In this document: positions 1 to 6,547 of the stretch, in pieces
Position numbering within the stretch: the stretch's first letter is position 1
Layout: every line of letters starts with the position of its first letter
NCBI GenBank assembly: GCA_021776885.1
Contig: JAJFFA010000251.1
Span: forward strand, 1 to 6,547
Source: Planctomycetota bacterium
GTDB lineage: Bacteria; Planctomycetota; UBA1135; GCA-002686595
Direction of reading: 5' to 3'
Length of the DNA: 6,547 nucleotides
Notes under the pieces: generated by a model
Told to the model about the DNA's origin: nothing
Seen by the model: the letters and a program-made list of their open reading frames with translations, nothing else
Database searches by the model: none
Position numbers and translations under genes: made by a program

Positions 1-2440
1 CGGCGAGGGTGCCGTGGAAGCGCAGCAGCGGCACCCCGGGGGGCAGGCGACGGACGATCAGGGTCACGTCCAGGGCCGCCACGCTGGCGCTGCCGTCGGC
101 GCGCAGCAGCCCGCGCTGGCCCGATGAGTTGGGCTCCGCGCTGCAACGCGGCAGGCCCAGGTCGGCCCCGCAGGGGTCTGCGTAGCGCGCCAGGTTCATC
201 TGCGGCACGCCGTCGATGCTGCCGAAGGAGCCGCCCAGGAACAGGGCGCGTCCCTGCCCGGCGTCGTACTCGGCCAGGGCCTGGCCCGTGTTGAACTCGC
301 CGAAGCTGCCGAGTCCGGTCCAGCTGCTGCCGTCCCAGGAGCCGACGCTGGCGGGCTGGCCGCCGAGGGTCTCGAAGCGGCCCGTGACGAACAGGCGTTC
401 GCCGTTTCCGTCCGGGTCGAAGGACGCCAGGGCCAGGCCCACGGCCAGGCTGTTCGGGGCTCCGCCGAGCCCACTGCCCAGGGCCTCCCAGGTGCTGCCG
501 TCCCAGGCCGCGATGCCGAAGGCGGGCGTGCCACCGGCCGCGTCGATGTAGCCTGTCACCACCAGCTTCTCCCCGTCGGGCGAGTCCCAGATGACCATGT
601 CCTGGATCAGGGAGGCCGCGATGTTCAGGCCATACTCGACTCCGCCGCCGACGTCGTGCCAGGCGCTGCCGTCCCAGCGAGCGAGGTTCGACACGGGCAC
701 GCCGCCGGCCGTGCTGAAGCGCCCGCCGGCGAAGAGCGACTCACCGCTGCCGTCGTCCCAGACCAGCAGGGCACTGACCTCGTCGAAGGTCGCGTTGCTC
801 ATGCCGCCGCCGACCGGCGTCCAGGTGTTGCCGCCGCGCCAGCGCGCGATGCGGTTGCGCGTGACGTTGTCGATGCGATCGAAGCGGCCGCCCATGTAGA
901 GCTCGGGCCCGTTGCCTTCGTCGAAGACGGCCAGGGCGTTGCGCGGGTCGTTGGCCGAGATCGTGCTGCCCACGGGCTGCCAGTCCTGGCCGTCGAAGCG
1001 CATGGCCGGGCGCTCGACGCCGTCCTTGCCGATCGCGTGTCCGGTGGCGTAGAGCTGCGCGCCGTTGCCCTCGTCGAGGAGCGCCAGGGCACCCACGCGC
1101 CAGGCCTGCAGGCCGGAACCCACGGGCGCCCAGCGCGAGCCGTCGAAGCGCGCCACGAGCTCGATCGGCTGGCCCCCGACCGCGTTGAACTTGCCGGCCG
1201 CCAGCAGCTCGGGTCCGCTGCCGAAGTCGAAGACCGTCATCGCGTGCACGGCGTCGAAGCGCGCGCCGACCCCGGCCCCCGGGCTGGGCGCGGCGAACTC
1301 GGCGCCGTCCCAGCGCAGCAGGTGGCCCGGGCGGATGCCGTGCAGGGTGGCGTTGATCCCGGTGTAGTCGCTGCCGATGTAGAGCGCCTGGGTGCCGCCA
1401 TTCGGGGCGTAGGCCGCGACGCTGGTGGGGTCGATGCTCAGCTCGTCCGGCAGCCCGGACGCCATCACGCCGTCCCAGCGCACGGCGCGCGTGAAGCCGC
1501 CCGGCAGGTTGGCGAAGGCGGCGGCGTAGAGCGCGCGAACGCCCCCCGGCTCGTCGAACAGTGCCAGCCCGTTCACCTGGCCCAGCCCCTGGGGCAGCTG
1601 GCCCCAGCCGTTCTGCGGGGTGTAGCGCGCCCAGTTGCGCGTGTTCACTCCGCCGACCCGCGCGAAGTCGCCGCCGATATAGAGCGCCGGCCGACCCGCC
1701 GGCCCGTCGTCCCAGCTGGCCAGGGCGTAGACCGTGCGCTCGAACCCGCTCAGGGTGCCGTTGCCGAGGGGCGCGTAGGCGCTGCCCGTCCAGGCGGCGA
1801 CCCCCTCGATCGGGCTGGCGCCGCCCGCCGTGTCGAAGCGACCGCCCAGCACCAGGGTCGTCGAGCTGCCGTCGTCGTAGCTCTCGAGGGCGTGCACCTC
1901 GCCCGTGGCGAAGCCGTCCTGCACCCCGCCCGCGAGATCGTCCCAGGTGCTGCCGTCGAAGCGCGCGATGCCCGCCACGCCGATCCCGGCGATGTTGCGC
2001 AGCAGACGTCCCGCGACGTAGAGCGCGGGTCCCGAGCCGTCGTCGTGCACCTCGATGGCGCGCAGCTGCCCGTCCGTCGCCACGGGCTGCCAGGTGCTGC
2101 CGTCGAAGCGCCCCAGGTACTGGTCGCCCGCCGCCCACAGCTCGGGTCCCGCGCCCGAGTCGAAGACGGCCAGGGCGAAGACCTCGACCGGCGGCCCGGC
2201 GCCGAAGGCGCGCCAGCTCGCCCCGTCCCAGGCCGCCACGTGGCGCGCCGGCGTCGGACCCGCGGCCTCGAAGTCACCGCCCACGTAGAGCAGGTTCACC
2301 CCGCCCTGGTCGTCGACCAGCTGCGTGTGCACCGCGGCCTCGACGCCGGCGGCGTGGAAGCCGGGGCTCCAGTCGGGGCACTGGGGCGAGGCGACGGAGG
2401 CCAGGAGCAGCGGGGCGAGGGCGGGGGCGAGGCGCATCAT
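1..2440 (-). CDS. Secreted 14-unit beta-propeller-like repeat protein, 3' end outside window
   Basis: From ATG at 2440 (a second ATG follows at 2437) this frame stays open to the window edge for 813 codons. The start is well constrained: the same frame has a TGA at 2608-2606 and no ATG, GTG or TTG between. Residues 1-17 form a signal peptide (MMR, then Leu/Ala-rich, SVA then SPQC); the cysteine is not in a lipobox. Residues ~37-755 contain 14 units of about 40-58 residues with the pattern AL--FD-G-G--LY-GG-F---GG----ARWDGS-W--LG-G. This resembles FG-GAP/kelch-like propeller blades found in planctomycete extracellular proteins. After YADPCGADLG (753-762) comes the start of a second domain, with CSAEPNSSGQRG (766-777) and ADGSASVAALDVTL (781-794) then LPPGVPLL. 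That domain is common at the C-terminus of such planctomycete proteins. A likely role is a surface or secreted binding or adhesion protein; the ligand is unknown. It overlaps the esterase remnant's stop by ATGA. Confidence 0.9.
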   Translation of the reverse strand, partial: MMRLAPALAPLLLASVASPQCPDWSPGFHAAGVEAAVHTQLVDDQGGVNLLYVGGDFEAAGPTPARHVAAWDGASWRAFGAGPPVEVFALAVFDSGAGPELWAAGDQYLGRFDGSTWQPVATDGQLRAIEVHDDGSGPALYVAGRLLRNIAGIGVAGIARFDGSTWDDLAGGVQDGFATGEVHALESYDDGSSTTLVLGGRFDTAGGASPIEGVAAWTGSAYAPLGNGTLSGFERTVYALASWDDGPAGRPALYIGGDFARVGGVNTRNWARYTPQNGWGQLPQGLGQVNGLALFDEPGGVRALYAAAFANLPGGFTRAVRWDGVMASGLPDELSIDPTSVAAYAPNGGTQALYIGSDYTGINATLHGIRPGHLLRWDGAEFAAPSPGAGVGARFDAVHAMTVFDFGSGPELLAAGKFNAVGGQPIELVARFDGSRWAPVGSGLQAWRVGALALLDEGNGAQLYATGHAIGKDGVERPAMRFDGQDWQPVGSTISANDPRNALAVFDEGNGPELYMGGRFDRIDNVTRNRIARWRGGNTWTPVGGGMSNATFDEVSALLVWDDGSGESLFAGGRFSTAGGVPVSNLARWDGSAWHDVGGGVEYGLNIAASLIQDMVIWDSPDGEKLVVTGYIDAAGGTPAFGIAAWDGSTWEALGSGLGGAPNSLAVGLALASFDPDGNGERLFVTGRFETLGGQPASVGSWDGSSWTGLGSFGEFNTGQALAEYDAGQGRALFLGGSFGSIDGVPQMNLARYADPCGADLGLPRCSAEPNSSGQRGLLRADGSASVAALDVTLIVRRLPPGVPLLRFHGTLA
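182..2332 (-). repeat. Fourteen tandem propeller-like units in the secreted protein
   Basis: Units begin near residues 37, 87, 127, 182, 237, 289, 341, 398, 449, 501, 555, 613, 668 and 720 of the repeat protein. Most are 50-58 residues and are divergent at the protein level, but they keep the D-G, LY--GG-F and W/F-D-G-S-x-W anchors. The unit starting at 87 is only ~40 residues: it lacks the stretch between the G-x-F strand and the RFDGS strand. At the DNA level the FDGSTW-coding segment is nearly identical in places, for example 22 identical bases at 1942-1963 and 2090-2111, so recent exchange between units is possible. Confidence 0.8.
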
Positions 2441-2616
2441 GGTGAGTCCGGGGGCCGTGGGGCGGTCGTGAAGGGCGAGGCCGAAAGCCCGACCCCGTTG
2501 TACACGTTGCAGTCCGGATCGGAGTGCCAGCCGTAGCGCACGGCATCGGGGGCGACCAGGCCGGCGACCGCGGTGCGGATCGTGGCGCCCTCGATGCGCG
2601 CGAGGTCAGGAAGCAC
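2437..2616 (-). pseudogene. C-terminal fragment of a sialate O-acetylesterase-like protein
   Basis: The minus-strand frame with codons ending at the TGA 2439-2437 reads ARIEGATIRTAVAGL, then APDAVRYGWHSDPDCNVYNG, then VGLSASPF before stopping. The order 'VRYgW-dnP-CNlyN--GLPASPFrT' closely matches the end of sialate O-acetylesterases (SASA/DUF303-type SGNH hydrolases that remove O-acetyl groups from sialic acids or acetylated xylan-like glycans). Only the terminal beta-structured ~55 residues remain. The catalytic GxSxG-like and DxxH regions are absent, and the same frame meets a TGA at 2748-2746. A GTG at 2616 could start a 59-residue peptide, but no good ribosome site precedes it. The stop overlaps the repeat gene's ATG as ATGA, an arrangement typical of genes in one operon, so an intact esterase probably once preceded the repeat gene. 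Alternatives are an assembly join or a chance resemblance; the density of matching motif residues argues against chance. Confidence 0.72.
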
Positions 2617-2779
2617 GGCGCCGACCGGGGCGGGTTGGGATCCACCACGTCCCGGCCGGGCACCGCGTAACTCCTCGGGCTTGCGCCCCCTTTCCGGCGA
2701 TCTGCCCGCCGGCGACAGCCCATCTCCGTCGGGGTGCTTCCGGGTTCAGGAATGTTCCGGGTTTCGGCCCGGCCCGGGC
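2441..2779. other. 339-base gap between the paralogue pair and the repeat gene
   Basis: No complete gene is convincing here. The part nearest the repeat gene (2616-2437, minus strand) encodes the orphan esterase C-terminus listed separately. The part nearest the 501-codon gene (2617-2779) shows no family resemblance in the minus-strand frames I translated. It includes the least G+C-rich patch of the gap (about 2736-2764), with a 9-base direct repeat and a small GGAA-TG-TTCC inverted repeat. I see no clear -35/-10 promoter pair and no U-tract terminator. Confidence 0.6.
2738..2763. repeat. Pair of 9-base direct repeats TTCCGGGTT
   Basis: The plus strand carries TTCCGGGTT at 2738-2746 and again at 2755-2763, an offset of 17 bases, with GGAATGTTCC (4-base inverted arms) at 2749-2758 between and overlapping them. 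It lies just downstream of the 501-codon gene and some 300 bases before the repeat gene. It could be a protein-binding site for a promoter serving the repeat gene or simply chance; only the sequence identity is certain. Confidence 0.35.
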
Positions 2780-4285
2780 TCAGTCGAGGTCCAGGCGCGC
2801 GAGTTCGGACTCGATCCAGCCCTCCCGCGCCTCCGCCGCCCAGGGCTCGACCAGCGCGCCCTCGAGGGTCAGGCGGCTGCAGATCAGCTCACCGGGGGTG
2901 TGTAGCCAGAGCAGCGGGCGACCCCCCTCCGGGCCCGGGTCCGGCAGCTCGGCGCTGACGCGGCCGTCGAAGCGCACCCGCGCCCCGCGCGCGTCGAGCT
3001 CGAGGCGCAGCTTGAAGGCGCGACCCGTCGCCATGACCCCGGGGCTGGAAGCGAGCCGGAACACGGAGCTCCCGTCCGCCGGATCGACGCTCCACAGCTC
3101 GCCCAGGTTGCGGGCCGCGACGAAGCGACCGCCCCGGGTCTGCAGACCGAGCAGGAAGGCGCCGAGGTCGTCCGTTCCGGGGGAGAGGGGCGCGTAGGAC
3201 AGCTCGGCTTCGAGCTGAATCGGCGCGGCCAGGGCGAGCCCGTGCTCCAGGGCCAGCCAGCCGCCGCCGCGCAGGGCGCCGTCCTCGATGCGAAAGGGGC
3301 GTGCCGGCGGCGGGCCCGCACCCTCGGCCAGCTCGGCGTGGCGCCAGGCCAGGGCGTCGGGCGCGGGGCGGAAGTCGAGGAGCTGCGCCTCGCGCCCGAA
3401 GTCGTAGGTGACGCGTACGCGCTGGGCGCCCAGGTGCTCGACCCGTCCCTCGAGCCACTCTTCGATCCCGTCGGCCGGGAACAGGACCTCGAGGCTGTCC
3501 AGGGCCAGGCTGCGCAGGGCGTCGCGGCGCGCCTGGACGAAGGCCGGGCGCGGGTCCTGGGTGCAGAGTTGCGCGAGCAGCCCGCGGGTGTGGCGCGCGC
3601 GGGCCAGGGTGTCGGGGGCGGGGGCCTCGGAGAGGGCCTCGAGGCTGGCCAGGGCGGCGCCCCGGGCCAGGGCGCGGGTCAGGGCGCGGGCGTCGGCTTC
3701 GAGGGCGCGCGCCTCGGGGGACGCGGCGCCGGCGAGCAGGCGCCCGGCGCGCTCGGGTTCGCCCGCGAGCAGCCAGGCATACGCCTGCAGCCAGGGCGCG
3801 AGCTCGTCCGCGTCACCGGTGACGGCCGTCATGAAGCTGCGCAGGTCGAAGCTGTCCAGGCCGGCGGAGACCTGGCCCAGGCGTGGGTGCTCGTAGCGCA
3901 GGAGGCCGTTCTCGTAGGACAGCAGGCTGAGCTGCGCCGGCTCGCCGGCATGGGCCAGGCGCAGGCGTCGCCCGGCGGCCGCCGCGCGGGTGAAGTAGGC
4001 CTCGCGCGCCCGGCGCAATGCGCCGACGCGCCGCACGTTGCGCTCGAGTCGGCTGCGCAGCTCGACCTCGAGCGGGTCGAAGGAGCAGGCCATCAGGCTG
4101 GCCTCGGCCAGGGCCAGGTCGCCGTCGTGGGCGCGCCACAGGGCGCGGGCCAGGACGTCCTCGCCCTCGATCAGGGGCATGGCCAGGCGCTCGAGCAGGG
4201 CTGCGTGGCGCGCGCCGCCCGCCTGGGCCAGGAGCGCAGCGCCGAGACCCAGGGCGAGGAGCCCCGCCCCCAGTTCGCGCTTCAC
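2780..4285 (-). CDS. Exported helical plus LamG-like protein, paralogue of the C-terminal part of the upstream gene
   Basis: Complete frame of 501 residues from GTG (4285) to TGA (2782-2780). The start follows GAGG at 8 bases and is directly succeeded by a signal-peptide-like segment: basic KRE, then hydrophobic residues 6-21 ending in AQAGGA. Residues ~40-270 are helical, with Ala/Leu/Arg-rich TPR-like texture. Residues ~286-478 look like a concanavalin/LamG-type sandwich (RVRVTYDF at 289, PIQLEAELSY at 355, FKLRLELDARGARVRFDGRV at 424, LLWLHTP at 458). By eye it runs parallel to the upstream protein throughout: LARALWRAHDGDL against LALALRRAQAGDV, APWLQAYAWLLA against GPVWLRCYALLLA, and both C-termini end in a helix with W...LARLDL or W...LAELGL. 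It lacks the protease-like domain. The two genes are 10 bases apart, so they are probably one operon. No catalytic motif is visible; a role in binding carbohydrate or protein at the envelope is inference. Function otherwise unrecognised. Confidence 0.85.
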   Translation of the reverse strand: MKRELGAGLLALGLGAALLAQAGGARHAALLERLAMPLIEGEDVLARALWRAHDGDLALAEASLMACSFDPLEVELRSRLERNVRRVGALRRAREAYFTRAAAAGRRLRLAHAGEPAQLSLLSYENGLLRYEHPRLGQVSAGLDSFDLRSFMTAVTGDADELAPWLQAYAWLLAGEPERAGRLLAGAASPEARALEADARALTRALARGAALASLEALSEAPAPDTLARARHTRGLLAQLCTQDPRPAFVQARRDALRSLALDSLEVLFPADGIEEWLEGRVEHLGAQRVRVTYDFGREAQLLDFRPAPDALAWRHAELAEGAGPPPARPFRIEDGALRGGGWLALEHGLALAAPIQLEAELSYAPLSPGTDDLGAFLLGLQTRGGRFVAARNLGELWSVDPADGSSVFRLASSPGVMATGRAFKLRLELDARGARVRFDGRVSAELPDPGPEGGRPLLWLHTPGELICSRLTLEGALVEPWAAEAREGWIESELARLDLD

Positions 4286-4293
4286 AGCCCGCG

Positions 4294-4297
4294 CCTC
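4294..4297 (-). promoter_or_regulatory. Shine-Dalgarno GAGG for the 501-codon gene
   Basis: On the minus strand GAGG overlaps the TGA stop of the upstream gene and lies 8 bases before the GTG at 4285. This supports that GTG as the start. The position inside the previous stop codon suggests translational coupling between the two genes. Confidence 0.5.
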
Positions 4298-6547
4298 ACA
4301 GCCCCAGCTCGGCCAGGCGCTCGAGGGTCCACTTGGATCGGGCAGAGAGACGGGCCGAGGCCGAGACCCCGCCCTCGACCTCGATGCGCTGGATCACGAC
4401 CGGCAGCTGGCTGTGGATCCAGAAGAACACGTCGCCCGAGCGCCGCGGCCCGACCTCGAGCTCGCGCAGCACGCGCCCGCCGACGCGCAGGGTGGCCACG
4501 CGCCCGTCGCTGGCCAGCTCGAGGCGGTAGCTCTTACCGGCCTCGATGGCCCGCGGGCCCTCCTCGTAGGCCGTCTTCACGTACTGCCGCGGCAGGTCGA
4601 TCACCTCGAGGTCGTAGCAGTCGACCGAGCCGATGTAGTTCTCGCGGCCGTCGTCGCAGATGCCGAGCATCACGTTGGCCTGGCTGCCGCCGCCCGGAAC
4701 GGGCCGGCCGTAGAGCATCTCGCAGCGAATCGTCACGGGCGGCTCGAAGGGCAGCTTGTGCACGAAGCAGGCCGAGCCGGTGCCCTCGACTCCCCCACGT
4801 CCGACGGCGAAGTTGGACTGGTCCTCCGCGAGGGCCGGACCGAACTGCTCGCGGCGCGCGGTGAGGTAGCCGATGCGGCGGCCCCAGTCCTCGAGCTCGG
4901 CCGGGTCCTTGAACTCGTAGACGACGCGCAGGCGGCCGCCGTCGAGGATCTCGGCCTGGCCACGGAAGGTCGAGACCAGGCCGTCCTCGTCGAAGACCTG
5001 GGTCAGGGCCCGGGTGGCGGCATCGCGCAGGGGCGAGAGGCGGTTCTGCACGCTGTCCAGCTCGACGTACTCGGTCATCAGGACGCGCACGGCGTCGAGC
5101 CGCTCGCGGGCCTCCGCGGGGTTGCGCGGATCCCCCGCGCGGCCCAGGTCCTCCAGACGCGCGGCGGCCTCACCCTCGCGCAGCAGGTCCTCCATGGTCA
5201 CCGCGTCGCGCAGCAGCTCGGCGGGGATCTCGTCGGTCTGCTCGAGGTAGTTCTCCCAGCGCTCGTCGCGCGCCAGCAGCAGGGCGTAGCAGCGCAACCA
5301 GACCGGACCATACTCCTCGATGTCACGGCCCATGTTCTCGGCCATGTCCACCATCGGGATGCCGTCGGCGGCAAGCTGGCGCAGGTCGAGGGGGTTGTCG
5401 CGCAGGGTCAGGATGCCGTCGGTGTAGGTCTCGACACGCGTCACGAGCTTGCCCGCGGGCAGCTCGGCGCGCAGCCGCGTCTTGGTCCCGGGCAGGGTCG
5501 TGAGCCACTTCTCGCGCGCCTCGCGCACCGCGGCCAGGCGCTCGCGCTCGCGCCCGAAGCGCGCCCCGGCGGCCGGCTCCTCGGTCAGGGCAATGCCCTC
5601 GTCGAGGGACTCGATCGCGCCGTTGACGTCGCCGGCCTGGGCCCGGCGCAGGGCCAGGGCCAGGCGCGCGCGGTCGTCGCGCGGGTCGACGAAGAGGGCG
5701 GGGGAGTCCTCGGTCGAGCGGATGCCCTCGAGGGTCGAGGCCGGGACGTCGACCTGTCCGCCGGACGCCAGGTGTTCGAGCCAGGCGCGGAAGGCGGCGT
5801 CGAGGTCCTTCAGGTCGGGCACCTTGAGGGCCCGGGCCAGGACCTCTGCGCCCCCCTGGCCGGCGAGCACCGCACCCAGGTACTCGCGCAGTCCGTCGCG
5901 GAAGCGGCCGTCCTCGGCGCGGTTGAGGAAGAAGACCCACAGGATCGACTGGGCCTCGAACAGCTCGGCGATGTCGTCGGGGGTCGGCACGGGGGTGCCG
6001 GCGCGCTCGGCCGCGGCGCGGAAGTGTTCGATGATCTCGCGCCGTTCGCGCAGCCGCGTCAGGTCGGCCAGGGGCAGCAGGCGCGCGCTCTCCGCGCGCG
6101 GGTTGCCGAGCAGCCCCGCGATCTTCTGCAGCGAGCGCCGGTGCAGGGGCGTGGCGCGCAGGACGGCGGGCGGGTCCTCTTCCTTGTGATGGGAGTGGTA
6201 GGTCGCCAGGCCCTCGATCAGCCAGGGCTCGGGGGGCAGCTCGTGGCCCGCCGCGAAGCGCGTCAGGAGCTCGATCACCAGCGTGTGCAGTACGGGCAGG
6301 CGCTGCCAGGTGGCGGGCTGGGTGCGGCCGAAGTCGTCGCGGTAGCCGACGATCAGACCCGGGGGGTCGGACAGGTTGCGCACGAACTGTCCGTGGCGCG
6401 ACGGTGGACGGGCCCAGCGGTCCAGGCTGCGGAACGAGCGCGTGCTGCCGACGATCAGGACGGGCAGGTTCTGGAGCTCGCTCTCGGGCAGGGCCAGGGG
6501 GCCGATCCAGGCCTCGCGCAGGCTCCCGGCCAGGGCCTCGAGCCAGG
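4296..6547 (-). CDS. Degenerate gluzincin (peptidase MA/DUF1570-like) protein with C-terminal LamG-like domain, 5' end outside window
   Basis: The frame is open from the window edge to a TGA at 4298-4296, giving 749 residues of an N-terminally incomplete protein. A GTG at 6383 could be called as a start, but homology-like sequence continues upstream of it (for example LPVLIVGSTRSF, residues 28-38), so the true start is beyond 6547. Residues ~28-260 have the layout of planctomycete gluzincin/DUF1570 proteins: a strand-rich lead-in, a helix where HExxH is expected, then PEPWLIEGLATY (105-116, glutamate ligand E111), and a helical tail around 194-258 with the usual FEAQSILWVFFL...YLGAVLAG pattern. 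The active-site helix reads HTLVIEL from H87: the catalytic Glu is Thr and the second His is Ile, so it is probably not a zinc peptidase. Residues ~290-535 are mainly helical. Residues ~539-726 look like a concanavalin/LamG-type beta-sandwich with four cysteines (593, 608, 630, 643) that could pair if exported. The C-terminal ~500 residues resemble the next gene. Fold assignment is by pattern only; substrate is unknown. Confidence 0.72.
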   Translation of the reverse strand, partial: WLEALAGSLREAWIGPLALPESELQNLPVLIVGSTRSFRSLDRWARPPSRHGQFVRNLSDPPGLIVGYRDDFGRTQPATWQRLPVLHTLVIELLTRFAAGHELPPEPWLIEGLATYHSHHKEEDPPAVLRATPLHRRSLQKIAGLLGNPRAESARLLPLADLTRLRERREIIEHFRAAAERAGTPVPTPDDIAELFEAQSILWVFFLNRAEDGRFRDGLREYLGAVLAGQGGAEVLARALKVPDLKDLDAAFRAWLEHLASGGQVDVPASTLEGIRSTEDSPALFVDPRDDRARLALALRRAQAGDVNGAIESLDEGIALTEEPAAGARFGRERERLAAVREAREKWLTTLPGTKTRLRAELPAGKLVTRVETYTDGILTLRDNPLDLRQLAADGIPMVDMAENMGRDIEEYGPVWLRCYALLLARDERWENYLEQTDEIPAELLRDAVTMEDLLREGEAAARLEDLGRAGDPRNPAEARERLDAVRVLMTEYVELDSVQNRLSPLRDAATRALTQVFDEDGLVSTFRGQAEILDGGRLRVVYEFKDPAELEDWGRRIGYLTARREQFGPALAEDQSNFAVGRGGVEGTGSACFVHKLPFEPPVTIRCEMLYGRPVPGGGSQANVMLGICDDGRENYIGSVDCYDLEVIDLPRQYVKTAYEEGPRAIEAGKSYRLELASDGRVATLRVGGRVLRELEVGPRRSGDVFFWIHSQLPVVIQRIEVEGGVSASARLSARSKWTLERLAELGL

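Noticed and set aside
741..2138. 465-codon open minus-strand frame inside the repeat gene
   Set aside because: It is an Arg/Gly/Ala-rich shadow. The true frame, one register away, starts with a signal peptide at 2440, shows regular FDGSTW units and is open to the window edge.
656..2536. 626-codon open plus-strand frame opposite the repeat gene
   Set aside because: Composition is Ala/Arg/Val/Gly-rich without domain patterns. It mirrors the codon bias of the minus-strand gene and crosses the start of that gene.
2274..2723. 149-codon minus-strand frame over the gap and start of the repeat gene
   Set aside because: Arg/Pro/Ser-rich, out of frame with the esterase tail and the repeat protein that it overlaps. 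A GAGGAG with a GTG 7 bases later (2676-2661) exists in it, but the product has no family resemblance.
2757..2772. Possible hairpin CCGGG-CCGAAA-CCCGG just after the 501-codon gene
   Set aside because: The stem is only 5 base pairs and no T-rich run follows on the minus strand, so it does not qualify as an intrinsic terminator; short GC stems are expected by chance here.
3242..4864. 540-codon open plus-strand frame across both paralogue genes
   Set aside because: Low-complexity Gly/Ala/Gln then Arg/Pro-rich translation, antisense to two genes with recognisable domains and spanning their junction; a G+C artefact.
4296..6383. GTG at 6383 as the true start of the upstream gene
   Set aside because: The frame continues open to 6547 with sensible protein (PVLIVGSTRSF, AWIGPLALPE) that fits the lead-in of the gluzincin fold, so the gene is cut by the window rather than starting there.
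1..6547. CRISPR array, tRNA, rRNA, insertion sequence or phage genes
   Set aside because: I saw no regularly spaced short repeats with unique spacers, no tRNA-like TTCGA arm with flanking stem, no transposase motifs and no phage structural or integrase genes; the repeats present are protein-coding.

Overview
The window is strongly G+C-rich and reads almost entirely on the minus strand. It looks like a Planctomycetota chromosome, probably one of the G+C-rich marine or environmental lineages. The best clue is the gene at the low-coordinate end. It encodes a long secreted protein built from 'DDGSG-LYVGG-F--AGG---ARWDGS-W--LG-G' units, followed by the start of a 'C-A-PNS-G----GSASVAA-D-TL----LPPG' C-terminal domain. 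I know that pairing mainly from planctomycete secretome proteins. The assignment rests on recalled family patterns, not on a search.

Layout, in transcription order from high to low coordinates. (1) 6547-4296: the 3' 749 codons of a large protein whose start lies outside the window. It has a gluzincin-type (peptidase MA/DUF1570-like) metalloprotease fold whose HExxH motif is degenerate, then a helical linker and a C-terminal concanavalin/LamG-like beta-sandwich. (2) 4285-2780: a complete 501-codon exported protein, ten bases downstream. It aligns by eye with the last ~500 residues of gene 1 over their whole length but has no protease domain, so the pair looks like an old tandem duplication. 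(3) 2779-2441: a gap of 339 bases. Its distal half holds an orphan reading frame (2616-2437) that encodes only the extreme C-terminus of a sialate O-acetylesterase-like protein and ends in an ATGA overlap with the next gene. (4) 2440-1: the 5' 813 codons of the secreted repeat protein, with 14 recognisable beta-propeller-like units. Its 3' end is outside the window.

Genes 1 and 2 are probably co-transcribed and may act together at the cell surface or in the periplasm-like compartment, as a substrate-binding or scaffold pair rather than active proteases. The repeat gene seems to be a separate secreted or surface protein that landed behind, or was left behind by, a truncated esterase gene. High G+C makes several long Arg/Ala/Pro-rich frames appear open on both strands, including a 465-codon minus-strand frame and a 626-codon plus-strand frame across the repeat gene. 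These are shadows. The true repeat-gene frame is open to the window edge, so it has no stop codon here and is easily missed.
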